Assembly (NCBI GenBank): GCA_002339265.1
Contig: DDKG01000030.1
Location: 1 to 7,947, forward strand
Direction of reading: 5' to 3'
Length of the DNA stretch: 7,947 nucleotides
Source of the DNA: Massilia sp. UBA2604
GTDB taxonomy: Bacteria > Pseudomonadota > Gammaproteobacteria > Burkholderiales > Burkholderiaceae_D
Every line of letters begins with the position of its first letter. Position 1 is the first letter of the stretch. A program made the translations under genes and the position numbers. Under the pieces are notes generated by a model, which was not told the origin of the DNA, made no database searches, and saw only the letters and a program-made list of their open reading frames with translations. This document shows, piece by piece, positions 1 to 7,947 of the stretch.

Positions 1-338
1 GGCGGCAGCATGTCGATCCAGCCAACCGAGCCGGCGCGTGCGCGTTCGTAGGCGGCTGCCGTCTCAAGGGAGGCGTCGCGCCGGCCCGGCAGGTGCAGGA
101 CGGTGGCGTCGATGCCGGCCTCGGCAAGGTTGGCGGCCGCTTCGAGGGCATCGCCGCCATTGTTGCCGGGGCCGGCCAGCACCAGCACCGGGCGGTCGCG
201 CCGGTCGCCCAGCAGTTCGAAGGCGAAGTTTGCGGCGGCCTTGCCGGCGCGCTGCATCAGCGTGCCCGGCGCCAGGCCGGCGTAGGCAGCTTGTTCGATG
301 GTGCGCAATTGTGCGACCGTGTAAAGATGTCGTTCCAT
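1..338 (-). CDS. nnr: NAD(P)H-hydrate epimerase / bifunctional Nnr, N-terminal part (cut by window edge)
   Basis: Reading the minus strand from the ATG at 338-336 gives 112 complete codons, open to the left edge, so the 3' end of the gene is missing. The product begins MERHLYTVAQLRTIEQAA and carries the nucleotide-binding loop AGPGNNGGD at residues 55-63, the hallmark of the YjeF N-terminal (NAD(P)HX epimerase) domain. In most bacteria this domain is fused to an ADP/ATP-dependent NAD(P)HX dehydratase; that half would lie outside the window, so bifunctionality is inferred. The enzyme interconverts the S and R epimers of hydrated NADH/NADPH so they can be repaired in the cytosol. Oddity: the loop continues D63-A64-L65-E66, where the family usually has a Gly after the Asp and then a hydrophobic-rich AR stretch. 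The ribosome site is weak (only an ACGAG-like stretch upstream). The gene is divergent from the 5-oxoprolinase gene, with 109 bp between the starts. Confidence 0.9.
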   Translation of the reverse strand, partial: MERHLYTVAQLRTIEQAAYAGLAPGTLMQRAGKAAANFAFELLGDRRDRPVLVLAGPGNNGGDALEAAANLAEAGIDATVLHLPGRRDASLETAAAYERARAGSVGWIDMLP

Positions 339-383
339 GCTCGTATGTACTCGTAAAGGGCAGGTTTTATTGTCGTGCATTTC

Positions 384-397
384 CGCCAACGTTGTCG
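384..397. promoter_or_regulatory. Candidate operator palindrome between nnr and the 5-oxoprolinase gene
   Basis: CGCCAACGTTGTCG is a 14-bp inverted repeat with 6 of 7 base pairs matched and a perfect CAACGTTG core at 387-394. It lies just upstream of the candidate -10 box, where a repressor or activator of either divergent gene could bind. A central CG in an AACGTT core is seen in LacI/GalR-family operators, but no regulator gene is visible here and such short palindromes occur by chance. Confidence 0.2.
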
Positions 398-409
398 CGC
401 CGTCCGATC

Positions 410-415
410 TACAAT
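410..415 (+). promoter_or_regulatory. Candidate -10 box for the 5-oxoprolinase gene
   Basis: TACAAT at 410-415 matches the sigma-70 -10 consensus at 5 of 6 positions and lies 32 bp before the ATG at 448. It would give a leader of about 25 nt containing the AGGAG ribosome site. No good -35 hexamer sits at 16-18 bp; TTGTCG at 392-397 is only 12 bp away. The promoter would therefore be weak or activator-dependent, or the call is wrong. Confidence 0.35.
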
Positions 416-447
416 AGGCGCTTCAACCGTTACAGCAGGAGCAAGGC

Positions 448-3400
448 ATGGATTGGCAGTTCTGGATCGACCGAGGCGGCACCTTCACTGACATCGTGGC
501 GCGGCGCCCGGATGGGCAACTCGTCACGCACAAGTTGCTGTCCGAGAATCCTGAACAGTACCGCGACGCGGCCGTGGCGGGCATCCGCCACCTGCTGGGT
601 GTGGCGTATGGCGAACCGCTGCCGGCGGCCAGCGTCGAAGCCGTGAAGATGGGCACCACGGTGGCCACCAATGCGCTGCTCGAGCGCAAGGGCGAGCCGA
701 CGGCGCTTGCCATCACGCGCGGCTTTCGCGACGCGTTGCGCATCGCCTACCAGAACCGGCCGCGCCTGTTCGACCGCCACATCGTGCTGCCCGAGCTGCT
801 GTATGCACAGGTGATCGAGATCGACGAGCGCATGGGCGCGCACGGCGACGTCGTGCTGCCGCTCGATGAAGCCACTGCGCGCGCAGGCCTGCAGCAAGCC
901 TTCGACGCCGGCCTACGCTCGCTGGCGATCGTGTTCATGCACGGCTATCGCCACACCTTTCATGAGGCGGCGGTGGCGCGCATCGCGCGCGAAATCGGCT
1001 TTACGCAAGTGTCGGTCTCGCACGAAGTCAGCCCGATGATGAAGCTGGTGGCGCGCGGCGACACCACGGTCGTCGACGCCTACCTGTCGCCGATCCTGCG
1101 CCGCTACGTCGACCAGGTGGCGGGCGAGCTGCCGGGCGTGAACCTGCAGTTCATGCAATCCAACGGCGGCCTGACCGATGCGCGCGCCTTCCAGGGCAAG
1201 GACAGCATCCTGTCCGGCCCGGCGGGCGGCATCGTCGGCATGGTGCGCGCCAGCCGGCTGGCCGGCTTCGAGCGCGTGATCGGCTTCGACATGGGCGGCA
1301 CCTCTACCGACGTATCCCATTTCTCGGGCGAGTTCGAAAGGGTGTTCGAGACCCAGGTCGCCGGCGTGCGCATGCGCGCGCCGATGATGAGCATCCATAC
1401 CGTGGCCGCCGGCGGCGGCTCGATCCTGCACTTCGACGGCAGCCGCTATCGCGTGGGGCCGGACAGTGCCGGGGCGAATCCAGGTCCGGCGAGCTACCGC
1501 CGTGGCGGGCCGCTCGCGGTCACCGACTGCAACGTCATGCTGGGCAAGGTCCAGCCGAACTACTTCCCGCGCCTGTTCGGCCCTGGCGGCGACGAGGCGC
1601 TCGACCACGAGGCCGTGCGTGCGCGCTTCGACGAGATGGCCGACCAGATCGGCGCCGCGACCGGCGAACGTCCTGCGCCGGAGGCCGTGGCCGAAGGTTT
1701 CATTCAGATCGCGGTCGGCAATATGGCTAATGCGATCAAGCAGATCTCGGTGCAGCGCGGCCACGATGTCACCGACTATGCGCTGACCAGCTTTGGCGGC
1801 GCGGGCGGCCAGCATGCCTGCCTGGTGGCCGACGCGCTGGGCATGAAGACGGTGTTCATCCATTCGCTGGCCGGCGTGCTGTCGGCCTACGGCATGGGCC
1901 TGGCCGACCAGACCGCGATGCGCGAACAGGCGGTGGAAGAAAAGCTGTCGGATGCGGCGCTCGATGCGCTGGCGTCGCGCCTGTCGGCATTGGGCGAGGC
2001 GGCGCGCGGCCAGTTGCTGCAGCAGGGCGTGGAGCCAGGTCGCATCGCCCTGGTCGAACGCGTGCACCTGCGTTACGAGGGCACCGATTCGGCGCTGGTC
2101 GTGCAGTTCGACGACGTGGCCTCCATGCAGGCGCAATTCGAGCAGGCGTATAAACGCCGCTATTCCTTCCTGATGCCGTCGCGGGCGCTGATTGTCGAAG
2201 CGGTGTCGGTGGAAGCGGTCGGCCAGTCCGATGCGCCGCCGGAACAGCCAGCGAGCGCAATGACGCAGGATGCGGCACCGGCGCCGCAAGAAACCGTGCG
2301 CATGTACAGCGGAGCGCAATGGCATGAGACGGGCATCTATGCCTGCCGCACGCTGCAGCCGGGCCATGTGGTACGTGGGCCGGCCATCATTGCCGAAGAC
2401 AACGCGACCACGATCGTGGAGCCGGGCTGGCAGGCGCAGGTCACGAGCTACAACCACTTGGTGCTGCAGCGAGTGGAAGCGCTGCCCGAACGGCGCGCGA
2501 TCGGCACGACGGCCGATCCGGTGATGCTGGAGATTTTCAATAACCTGTTCATGTCGATCGCCGAGCAGATGGGGCTGCGGCTGCAGAATACGGCCTATTC
2601 CGTGAACATCAAGGAACGCCTGGACTTTAGCTGCGCGATCTTCGATCACGACGGCAACCTGGTGGCGAATGCGCCGCACATGCCGGTGCACCTGGGCTCG
2701 ATGGGCGAAAGCATCAAGACCGTGATGCGCGAGAACGCGGGCCGCATGCGCTCGGGCGACGTGTACGTGCTCAACGATCCGTACAACGGCGGCACTCACT
2801 TGCCGGACGTGACCGTGATTTCGCCGGTGTTCGACGAGGCCGGCAACGACATATTGTTCTATGTGGGTTCGCGCGGCCATCACGCCGACATCGGCGGCAC
2901 CACGCCGGGCTCGATGCCGCCCGACTCTGACCACATCGAGCAAGAGGGCGTGTTGATCAACAACTTCAAGCTGGTCGACGGCGCCGACGGCATCCTGCGC
3001 GAGGCCGAGGCGCGCGCCATGCTGCAAGGCGCGCGCTACCCGGCGCGCAATCCGGACCAGAACATGGCCGACCTGCGCGCCCAGGTGGCCGCGAACCAGA
3101 AGGGCGTCGAGGAGCTGCGCAAGATGGTGGCGCACTTCGGCCTGGACGTCGTGCGCGCCTACATGGGCCATGTGCAGGACAACGCCGAGGAGGCGGTGCG
3201 GCGCGTGATCTCGGCGCTCAAGGACGGCAGCTTCCACTACGAGCTCGATAACGGCGCCCACATCGACGTTGCGATCCGGGTCGACCAGGCCACGCGCAGC
3301 GCGGAGGTCGATTTCACCGGTACGTCGGGCCAGCTGCCGAACAACTTCAATGCGCCTTCGAGCGTGTGCATGGCGGCGGTGCTGTACGTGTTCCGCACGC

Positions 3401-4050
3401 TGGTGGAGGACGAGATTCCGCTCAATGCCGGTTGCCTGAAACCGCTGAAGGTCATCATTCCGCCGGGCTCCATGCTCAACCCGCATTATCCGGCCTCGGT
3501 GGTATCGGGGAACGTCGAGACCTCGACCTGCATCACCAACGCGCTGTACGGCGCGCTGGGCGTGATGGCGGCGGCGCAGGGCACGATGAACAACTTCACC
3601 TTCGGCAATGCCCGCTACCAGTATTACGAGACCATCTCGGGCGGCTCGGGCGCGGGTGAAGGGTTCAATGGCACCGACGTCGTGCAGACGAATATGACCA
3701 ACTCGCGGCTGACCGACCCAGAGATCCTGGAGTTCCGCTTCCCGGTGCGGCTGGAGAGCTACGAGATCCGGCACGGATCGGGCGGGGCGGGGCGCTGGCA
3801 TGGCGGCAATGGCGGCGTGCGCAAGGTGCGCTTCCTCGAGCCGATGACGGCGGCGATCCTGTCGAACAATCGGATTCACGCGCCGTTCGGGATGGCCGGT
3901 GGGGAATCGGCCGAGCGTGGACGCAACCGGGTCGAACGTGCCGGCGGCCAGGTCGAGGAGCTGGGCCATATCGGCAAGACCGACATGGACGTGGGCGACG
4001 TGTTCGTCATCGAGACGCCGGGCGGGGGCGGCTACGGGGAGCCTGCCTGA
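448..4050 (+). CDS. ATP-dependent 5-oxoprolinase (fused HyuA-HyuB, OPLAH type)
   Basis: This 1200-residue cytosolic enzyme is predicted to hydrolyse 5-oxo-L-proline to L-glutamate with ATP. The N-terminal HyuA-like half (about 1-680) has the ASKHA-type nucleotide-binding motifs DRGGTFTD (8-15), [12 protein letters not shown] (69-80), [11 protein letters not shown] (279-289), [11 protein letters not shown] (337-347) and FGGAGGQHA (449-457). The C-terminal HyuB-like half (about 688-1200) begins [10 protein letters not shown] and has [10 protein letters not shown] (744-753), [12 protein letters not shown] (776-787) and GHHADIGG (810-817), whose Asp and His residues are candidate metal or substrate ligands. 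It ends in the typical GGGGYGEPA. Length and domain order fit the single-chain 5-oxoprolinases of bacteria and eukaryotes. The start is supported by AGGAG at 437-441, six bases before the ATG. Related hydantoinases and caprolactamases use two separate subunits; the full fusion favours 5-oxoproline as substrate, but specificity is inferred. The gene is intact, with no frameshift. It converges on the lipoprotein gene 19 bp downstream. Confidence 0.94.
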   Translation: MDWQFWIDRGGTFTDIVARRPDGQLVTHKLLSENPEQYRDAAVAGIRHLLGVAYGEPLPAASVEAVKMGTTVATNALLERKGEPTALAITRGFRDALRIAYQNRPRLFDRHIVLPELLYAQVIEIDERMGAHGDVVLPLDEATARAGLQQAFDAGLRSLAIVFMHGYRHTFHEAAVARIAREIGFTQVSVSHEVSPMMKLVARGDTTVVDAYLSPILRRYVDQVAGELPGVNLQFMQSNGGLTDARAFQGKDSILSGPAGGIVGMVRASRLAGFERVIGFDMGGTSTDVSHFSGEFERVFETQVAGVRMRAPMMSIHTVAAGGGSILHFDGSRYRVGPDSAGANPGPASYRRGGPLAVTDCNVMLGKVQPNYFPRLFGPGGDEALDHEAVRARFDEMADQIGAATGERPAPEAVAEGFIQIAVGNMANAIKQISVQRGHDVTDYALTSFGGAGGQHACLVADALGMKTVFIHSLAGVLSAYGMGLADQTAMREQAVEEKLSDAALDALASRLSALGEAARGQLLQQGVEPGRIALVERVHLRYEGTDSALVVQFDDVASMQAQFEQAYKRRYSFLMPSRALIVEAVSVEAVGQSDAPPEQPASAMTQDAAPAPQETVRMYSGAQWHETGIYACRTLQPGHVVRGPAIIAEDNATTIVEPGWQAQVTSYNHLVLQRVEALPERRAIGTTADPVMLEIFNNLFMSIAEQMGLRLQNTAYSVNIKERLDFSCAIFDHDGNLVANAPHMPVHLGSMGESIKTVMRENAGRMRSGDVYVLNDPYNGGTHLPDVTVISPVFDEAGNDILFYVGSRGHHADIGGTTPGSMPPDSDHIEQEGVLINNFKLVDGADGILREAEARAMLQGARYPARNPDQNMADLRAQVAANQKGVEELRKMVAHFGLDVVRAYMGHVQDNAEEAVRRVISALKDGSFHYELDNGAHIDVAIRVDQATRSAEVDFTGTSGQLPNNFNAPSSVCMAAVLYVFRTLVEDEIPLNAGCLKPLKVIIPPGSMLNPHYPASVVSGNVETSTCITNALYGALGVMAAAQGTMNNFTFGNARYQYYETISGGSGAGEGFNGTDVVQTNMTNSRLTDPEILEFRFPVRLESYEIRHGSGGAGRWHGGNGGVRKVRFLEPMTAAILSNNRIHAPFGMAGGESAERGRNRVERAGGQVEELGHIGKTDMDVGDVFVIETPGGGGYGEPA

Positions 4051-4069
4051 GCCGACACTAGCCCTCTGC

Positions 4070-4444
4070 TCAGCGGTGCCGGTGACCGTGGCCGCGGCCG
4101 TGACCTACATGATGGCGCCCGCCATGGCCGCCATGGTGGCCACGCCAATGATGGCCACCGTGGCCGCGGCCATGGTAATGGCCGTGCCCATAGTGGCGCG
4201 GGCCGCGGTCGTAGTACGAGAATCCCAGGCCGAGCGTCACTGGCGGATAGGCGTAGGCAGGCCTGCTGTAGGGATAGCCGCCGTAATAGGAGTAGGCCGG
4301 ATAGCTGGAGTAGCCGTAAGCAGGCGCATACGTGCCGTCGTAGGCCGCATAGGGAGGCCCGTAGGCCACGCAGCCCTGGAGACCGCATGCCAGCAATAGC
4401 GAAAGGGTCAGGCGTTTCGCCGCGCCTTTGATCTGCAGGTTCAT
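4070..4444 (-). CDS. Putative lipoprotein with Tyr/Gly-rich middle and His/Gly-rich C-terminus
   Basis: The 124-residue product starts MNLQIKGAAKR followed by a hydrophobic stretch (12-24) and cysteines at C20 and C25. Either LLAC (17-20) or LQGC (22-25) could serve as a lipobox, so export and membrane anchoring are likely. Residues 28-78 hold 16 tyrosines, with many Gly and Pro. Residues 84-124 hold 16 histidines in 41 positions, mixed with Gly and Arg, ending HGHRHR. The start is supported by GAGGG at 4451-4455, six bases before the ATG. Other frames are also open here because of the base composition, but only this one gives a signal peptide with a lipobox. I do not recognise a named family. 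The His-rich tail could bind divalent metals and the Tyr/Gly part looks disordered, but function is unknown. It is transcribed separately from the receiver-TPR gene (128-bp gap, possible own promoter). Confidence 0.75.
   Translation of the reverse strand: MNLQIKGAAKRLTLSLLLACGLQGCVAYGPPYAAYDGTYAPAYGYSSYPAYSYYGGYPYSRPAYAYPPVTLGLGFSYYDRGPRHYGHGHYHGRGHGGHHWRGHHGGHGGRHHVGHGRGHGHRHR
4085..4171. repeat. 15-bp direct repeat inside the His-rich coding region
   Basis: ACCGTGGCCGCGGCC occurs exactly at 4085-4099 and again at 4157-4171, 72 bp (24 codons) apart and in the same reading frame. On the minus strand both copies contribute to the peptide HGRGHG. Degenerate GGCCACCATGG-like units fill the space between. 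This is a low-complexity coding repeat that could expand or contract by slippage; it is not a mobile element. Confidence 0.6.
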
Positions 4445-4473
4445 GGCAGACCCTCATCGGGGGACGATGATTC

Positions 4474-4479
4474 ATTCTA
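4474..4479 (-). promoter_or_regulatory. Candidate -10 box for the lipoprotein gene
   Basis: Read on the minus strand, TAGAAT at 4479-4474 matches 5 of 6 positions of the sigma-70 -10 consensus and lies 29 bp before the ATG, leaving a short leader with the GAGGG ribosome site. The hexamer 17 bp upstream (CCGACG) is a poor -35, so the call rests on the -10 box, its position and the locally AT-richer gap. Confidence 0.3.
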
Positions 4480-4572
4480 GTCTCGCGCCAGGGCGGCGTC
4501 GGTGGCGGATTTGTAAGGAATTGCTACGACGCGACCAGCATGTGTCACGGCCTGCGCGACCCCTGACGCTGG

Positions 4573-6204
4573 CTAGGCAGTGGCGATACCATACTTCCTG
4601 CGCGCCGCCTGATACTCATCAACCAGCGCCGCCAGCCTCGGATGCTGCGCATCCTGCGCCCGAATCCCATCCAGCAGCGTCGCGGCCTGATCGCCCAGCG
4701 GGTGATCCCACCCCAGCTCGTTCACCTGGCGCAGGATGCCGCCGGCCGTGGCCACCATCACCTGCAGGTTGTTCGGCGCGATGTGCAGCGCCTCGAGCAG
4801 GGTCTGCACGGCGCCGCGCACGTCGCCCATATTGCGCTTCTCGTCGGCCACGCCGAGCAGGATCTGCGCCTGCGCCCGCAACTGCTGGCCCATGCCCTCG
4901 AGCATGTCGGTGCGGCCGGCGTTGACGAACACGTGCATCGCCTGGTCGACCGAGACGCCGCTCTGCGCATCGTTCATCACGCTCATCATGACGCTCGAGG
5001 CCTGTTCGTCCAGCTGATGATCCAGGCACGCCTTGGCCAGGTCCATCCGCAGGCCGGGCGAGGTCGCGCCGCCGGCGCGTACCGCCGTCACCGCCGCCTG
5101 CAGCTCGGCCACCGCGGCGCCGGCGTTGCCGCTCTTGTCGAGCACGAGCGAATTGGCATAGGCGCGGCAGGCGTCGGCCGCAGGATTGCCGCGCATCGAG
5201 CGCTCCAGGTCGCGCACCACGCCGGTCGCGCCGAGCAGGTCGTCGCGCACGACCAGCGCCTTGACCAGGTTGACGTGGTCTTCGGGATTGCGGAACTCGG
5301 AATAACGGGCCTTGGTCACGACCTGGCGGAACGACTTTTCGGCACCCTCGGAGTCGCCTGCCGCCATCGCCACCTCGCCGAGCTTGCGCAGGCGGCGCAC
5401 CACGTGCGGCGAGATCGCCACCGCGTCTTCGAGCACCTTCTTGGCCAGCTCCGCCTCGTTGCTCGCCTCCAGGCAGCGCGCCAGCAGGTCGTAGCCCGCC
5501 ATCAGGCGCGGATTGGCGACCAGCAGCTCTTCGAGGATGGTGCGGGCGTCGTCGACCTGGTCGAGGGCGAACAAGGCGCGCGCCATGCCCAGCGCGGCCC
5601 AGCCGAGGGGGCGGTCCAGCAGGACTTCGCGGTAGACCGCCGCGGCCTCGTGGTGTTCGTTCAGGCTCGTGTGCAGCTCGGCGCGGATGCGGGCGAAGTC
5701 GGCGGCGTAGCGCGGCTGCGCGCCAGCGCCGTCGCGGCAGGCGGCGATCGCCTCGCGCGTCTTGCCCTGGGCCGCAAGCTGCCAGGCTGGGAGCAGGGCG
5801 GCGCGGCTGGCCAAAGCGCGCTTGATGCGGCCGCTGAGCATCTCGACGGTGAAGGGCTTGAGGACGTAGTCGGTCGGCGTCAGCTCGGCCGCGCTTACCA
5901 CCTTGTCGTAGATGCCTTCGGAGGTGAGCATGATGAAGATCGTGGAAGCCGAGATCAGGCGATGGTGGCGCAGGTCTTCCAGCAGCTGCTGGCCGTCCTG
6001 GCTTTCGCCGCTGCCGCCGGCCAGGTCGTACTCGCACAGGATGACGTCGTAGGCGCGCCGCTGCAGCTGGCGGATCGCGGTGTTGGCATTGATCGCATAC
6101 TCGACCTTGCCGATGCCCGCCAGGTTCAGCATGTTCTGCAGGCTGGTGCGCATTCCCGGATTAGGGTCGACTACCAGCACTGCCAGGTTTCCATTTTCTT
6201 GCAT
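4573..6204 (-). CDS. Receiver-domain protein with long TPR array (atypical response regulator)
   Basis: The 543-residue soluble protein has a CheY-like receiver domain at about 7-131, followed by helical repeats to the C-terminus and no DNA-binding or enzymatic output domain. Clear TPR units include 201-232 (GWAALGMARALFALD...), 233-266, 267-300 and 446-477, with degenerate ones between. It is probably a signalling scaffold acting through protein contacts. Receiver landmarks: D13 followed by P14 (half of the usual acidic pair), T94 in IMLTSE, and K116 in DYVLKPF are present. The phosphoacceptor position in DVILCEYDL holds E58, where relatives have Asp. Start choice: ATG at 6204 has GAGAG five bases upstream and puts the receiver right at the N-terminus. 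ATG at 6225 (MATTRAT...) has no ribosome site but is possible. Starts at 6264 or 6294 (TTG) would overlap the candidate promoter. Divergent from purL; partner kinase not visible. Confidence 0.9.
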   Translation of the reverse strand: MQENGNLAVLVVDPNPGMRTSLQNMLNLAGIGKVEYAINANTAIRQLQRRAYDVILCEYDLAGGSGESQDGQQLLEDLRHHRLISASTIFIMLTSEGIYDKVVSAAELTPTDYVLKPFTVEMLSGRIKRALASRAALLPAWQLAAQGKTREAIAACRDGAGAQPRYAADFARIRAELHTSLNEHHEAAAVYREVLLDRPLGWAALGMARALFALDQVDDARTILEELLVANPRLMAGYDLLARCLEASNEAELAKKVLEDAVAISPHVVRRLRKLGEVAMAAGDSEGAEKSFRQVVTKARYSEFRNPEDHVNLVKALVVRDDLLGATGVVRDLERSMRGNPAADACRAYANSLVLDKSGNAGAAVAELQAAVTAVRAGGATSPGLRMDLAKACLDHQLDEQASSVMMSVMNDAQSGVSVDQAMHVFVNAGRTDMLEGMGQQLRAQAQILLGVADEKRNMGDVRGAVQTLLEALHIAPNNLQVMVATAGGILRQVNELGWDHPLGDQAATLLDGIRAQDAQHPRLAALVDEYQAARRKYGIATA

Positions 6205-6249
6205 CGTCGCTCTCGTCGTGGCCATGTGGGGCGCCGGCATGGGCAGCCA

Positions 6250-6278
6250 AATATTGTCTACCATAAAGATACCGGCAA
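6250..6278 (-). promoter_or_regulatory. Candidate sigma-70 promoter for the receiver-TPR gene
   Basis: On the minus strand, TTGCCG (6278-6273) and AATATT (6255-6250) are separated by exactly 17 bp, each matching 4 of 6 consensus positions. Transcription would start near 6243, upstream of both the 6225 and 6204 ATG codons but downstream of the longer alternative starts. This agrees with the shorter protein. Confidence 0.35.
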
Positions 6279-6304
6279 GTTTCAATTCAATCAAGGAAAC
6301 TGCA

Positions 6305-6411
6305 ATGTCATATTGTCAGCCAGGAGGCGGCCCGACCCATAGTGCAACACTGTATAATAACGGGCTATCTTCCACCCTAGCAGCCACGCTGCATCAACGA
6401 CTGTCCAAGCC

Positions 6412-6418
<7 letters not shown>
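6305..6418 (+). CDS. Possible 37-residue leader ORF overlapping the purL start
   Basis: An ATG at 6305 is preceded by AAGGA at 6293-6297 with a 7-base spacer, a better ribosome site than purL itself has. The frame encodes [20 protein letters not shown] and continues to a TGA at 6416-6418, so it overlaps the purL ATG (6412-6414) in the arrangement ATGTTGA that often gives translational coupling. Evidence against it: the codons are unlike the GC-rich neighbours (TCA, TAT, TGT, AGT, CTA, CGA), the peptide resembles nothing I know, and a TATAAT promoter box lies inside it at 6353. It may be a chance frame in intergenic DNA. Confidence 0.25.
6353..6358 (+). promoter_or_regulatory. purL: Candidate -10 box for purL
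   Basis: TATAAT at 6353-6358 is a perfect -10 consensus, rare by chance in DNA this GC-rich. Transcription would start near 6365, giving a leader of about 47 nt. No strong -35 lies at 15-19 bp (the best is CCGACC at 6332-6337, 3 of 6). I cannot assign a purine-responsive operator. Confidence 0.45.

Positions 6419-7947
<1,529 letters not shown>

Noticed and set aside
913..3969. Long open frame (1018 codons) on the minus strand opposite the 5-oxoprolinase gene
   Set aside because: The translation is Arg/His/Ala-rich with no domain motifs, and the plus strand encodes a full conserved enzyme over the same bases. High GC at third positions suppresses stops on the opposite strand.
3899..4399. Plus-strand 166-codon frame spanning the end of the 5-oxoprolinase gene and the lipoprotein gene
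   Set aside because: It starts inside a conserved coding region in another frame and gives an Ala/Val-rich product caused by the His/Gly repeat codons read in reverse.
4032..4475. Alternative 147-codon minus-strand frame over the lipoprotein region
   Set aside because: It is Arg/Pro/Leu-rich without a signal peptide or ribosome site and would run into the 3' end of the 5-oxoprolinase gene. The 4070-4444 frame has GAGGG, a signal peptide and a lipobox.
4535..4572. Imperfect hairpin just after the receiver-TPR stop codon: CCAGC (4535-4539) with GCTGG (4568-4572) and GTCA (4544-4547) with TGAC (4564-4567)
   Set aside because: It has a 4-base bulge and no T-run after it on the minus strand, so it does not meet the form of an intrinsic terminator. 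It could still be an RNA stability element.
4642..6342. 566-codon plus-strand frame opposite the receiver-TPR gene
   Set aside because: Composition is typical of an antisense shadow (HVRR, LVQ, VEH patterns), while the minus strand shows clear receiver and TPR motifs.
6342..6380. 12-codon GTG frame after the AGGAGG at 6322-6327
   Set aside because: The spacer to the GTG is 14 bases, too long, and the frame contains the TATAAT promoter box.

Overview
The window is GC-rich (AT-richer only in the gaps between genes) and densely coding. It holds five genes, all of chromosomal housekeeping or accessory type. PurL is very close to the long-form proteobacterial enzyme. Together with the fused 5-oxoprolinase and a receiver-TPR protein, the codon use and gene style suggest a betaproteobacterium of the Oxalobacteraceae, perhaps near Massilia. 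That placement is from recall, not from a search. I see no RNA gene, insertion sequence, CRISPR array, phage remnant or attachment site.

Layout: (1) 1-338, minus strand: N-terminal part of the NAD(P)HX epimerase/dehydratase Nnr, running off the left edge. (2) 339-447: a 109-bp divergent intergenic region with a TACAAT -10-like box and a short palindrome. (3) 448-4050, plus strand: a complete 1200-residue ATP-dependent 5-oxoprolinase (HyuA-HyuB fusion). (4) 4070-4444, minus strand, convergent with the previous gene at 19 bp: a small Tyr/Gly/His-rich putative lipoprotein. (5) 4573-6204, minus strand: a receiver domain fused to a long TPR array; the residue at the phosphoacceptor position is Glu instead of Asp. 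(6) 6205-6411: a 207-bp divergent intergenic region with candidate promoters in both directions and a 37-codon leader ORF overlapping the next start codon. (7) 6412-7947, plus strand: the first 512 codons of purL, running off the right edge.

The genes do not form one pathway. Nnr and 5-oxoprolinase are both known to deal with spontaneously damaged metabolites (hydrated NAD(P)H; 5-oxoproline from cyclised glutamate or glutamine) and are divergently transcribed from a shared gap, so co-regulation is possible. PurL catalyses the fourth step of de novo IMP synthesis. The receiver-TPR protein and the lipoprotein have no assigned partner here.

The best candidates for novelty are modest: the Asp-to-Glu receiver, the histidine-rich lipoprotein tail, and the leader ORF that overlaps a purL start lacking a visible Shine-Dalgarno. 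I found no convincing new multi-gene system.
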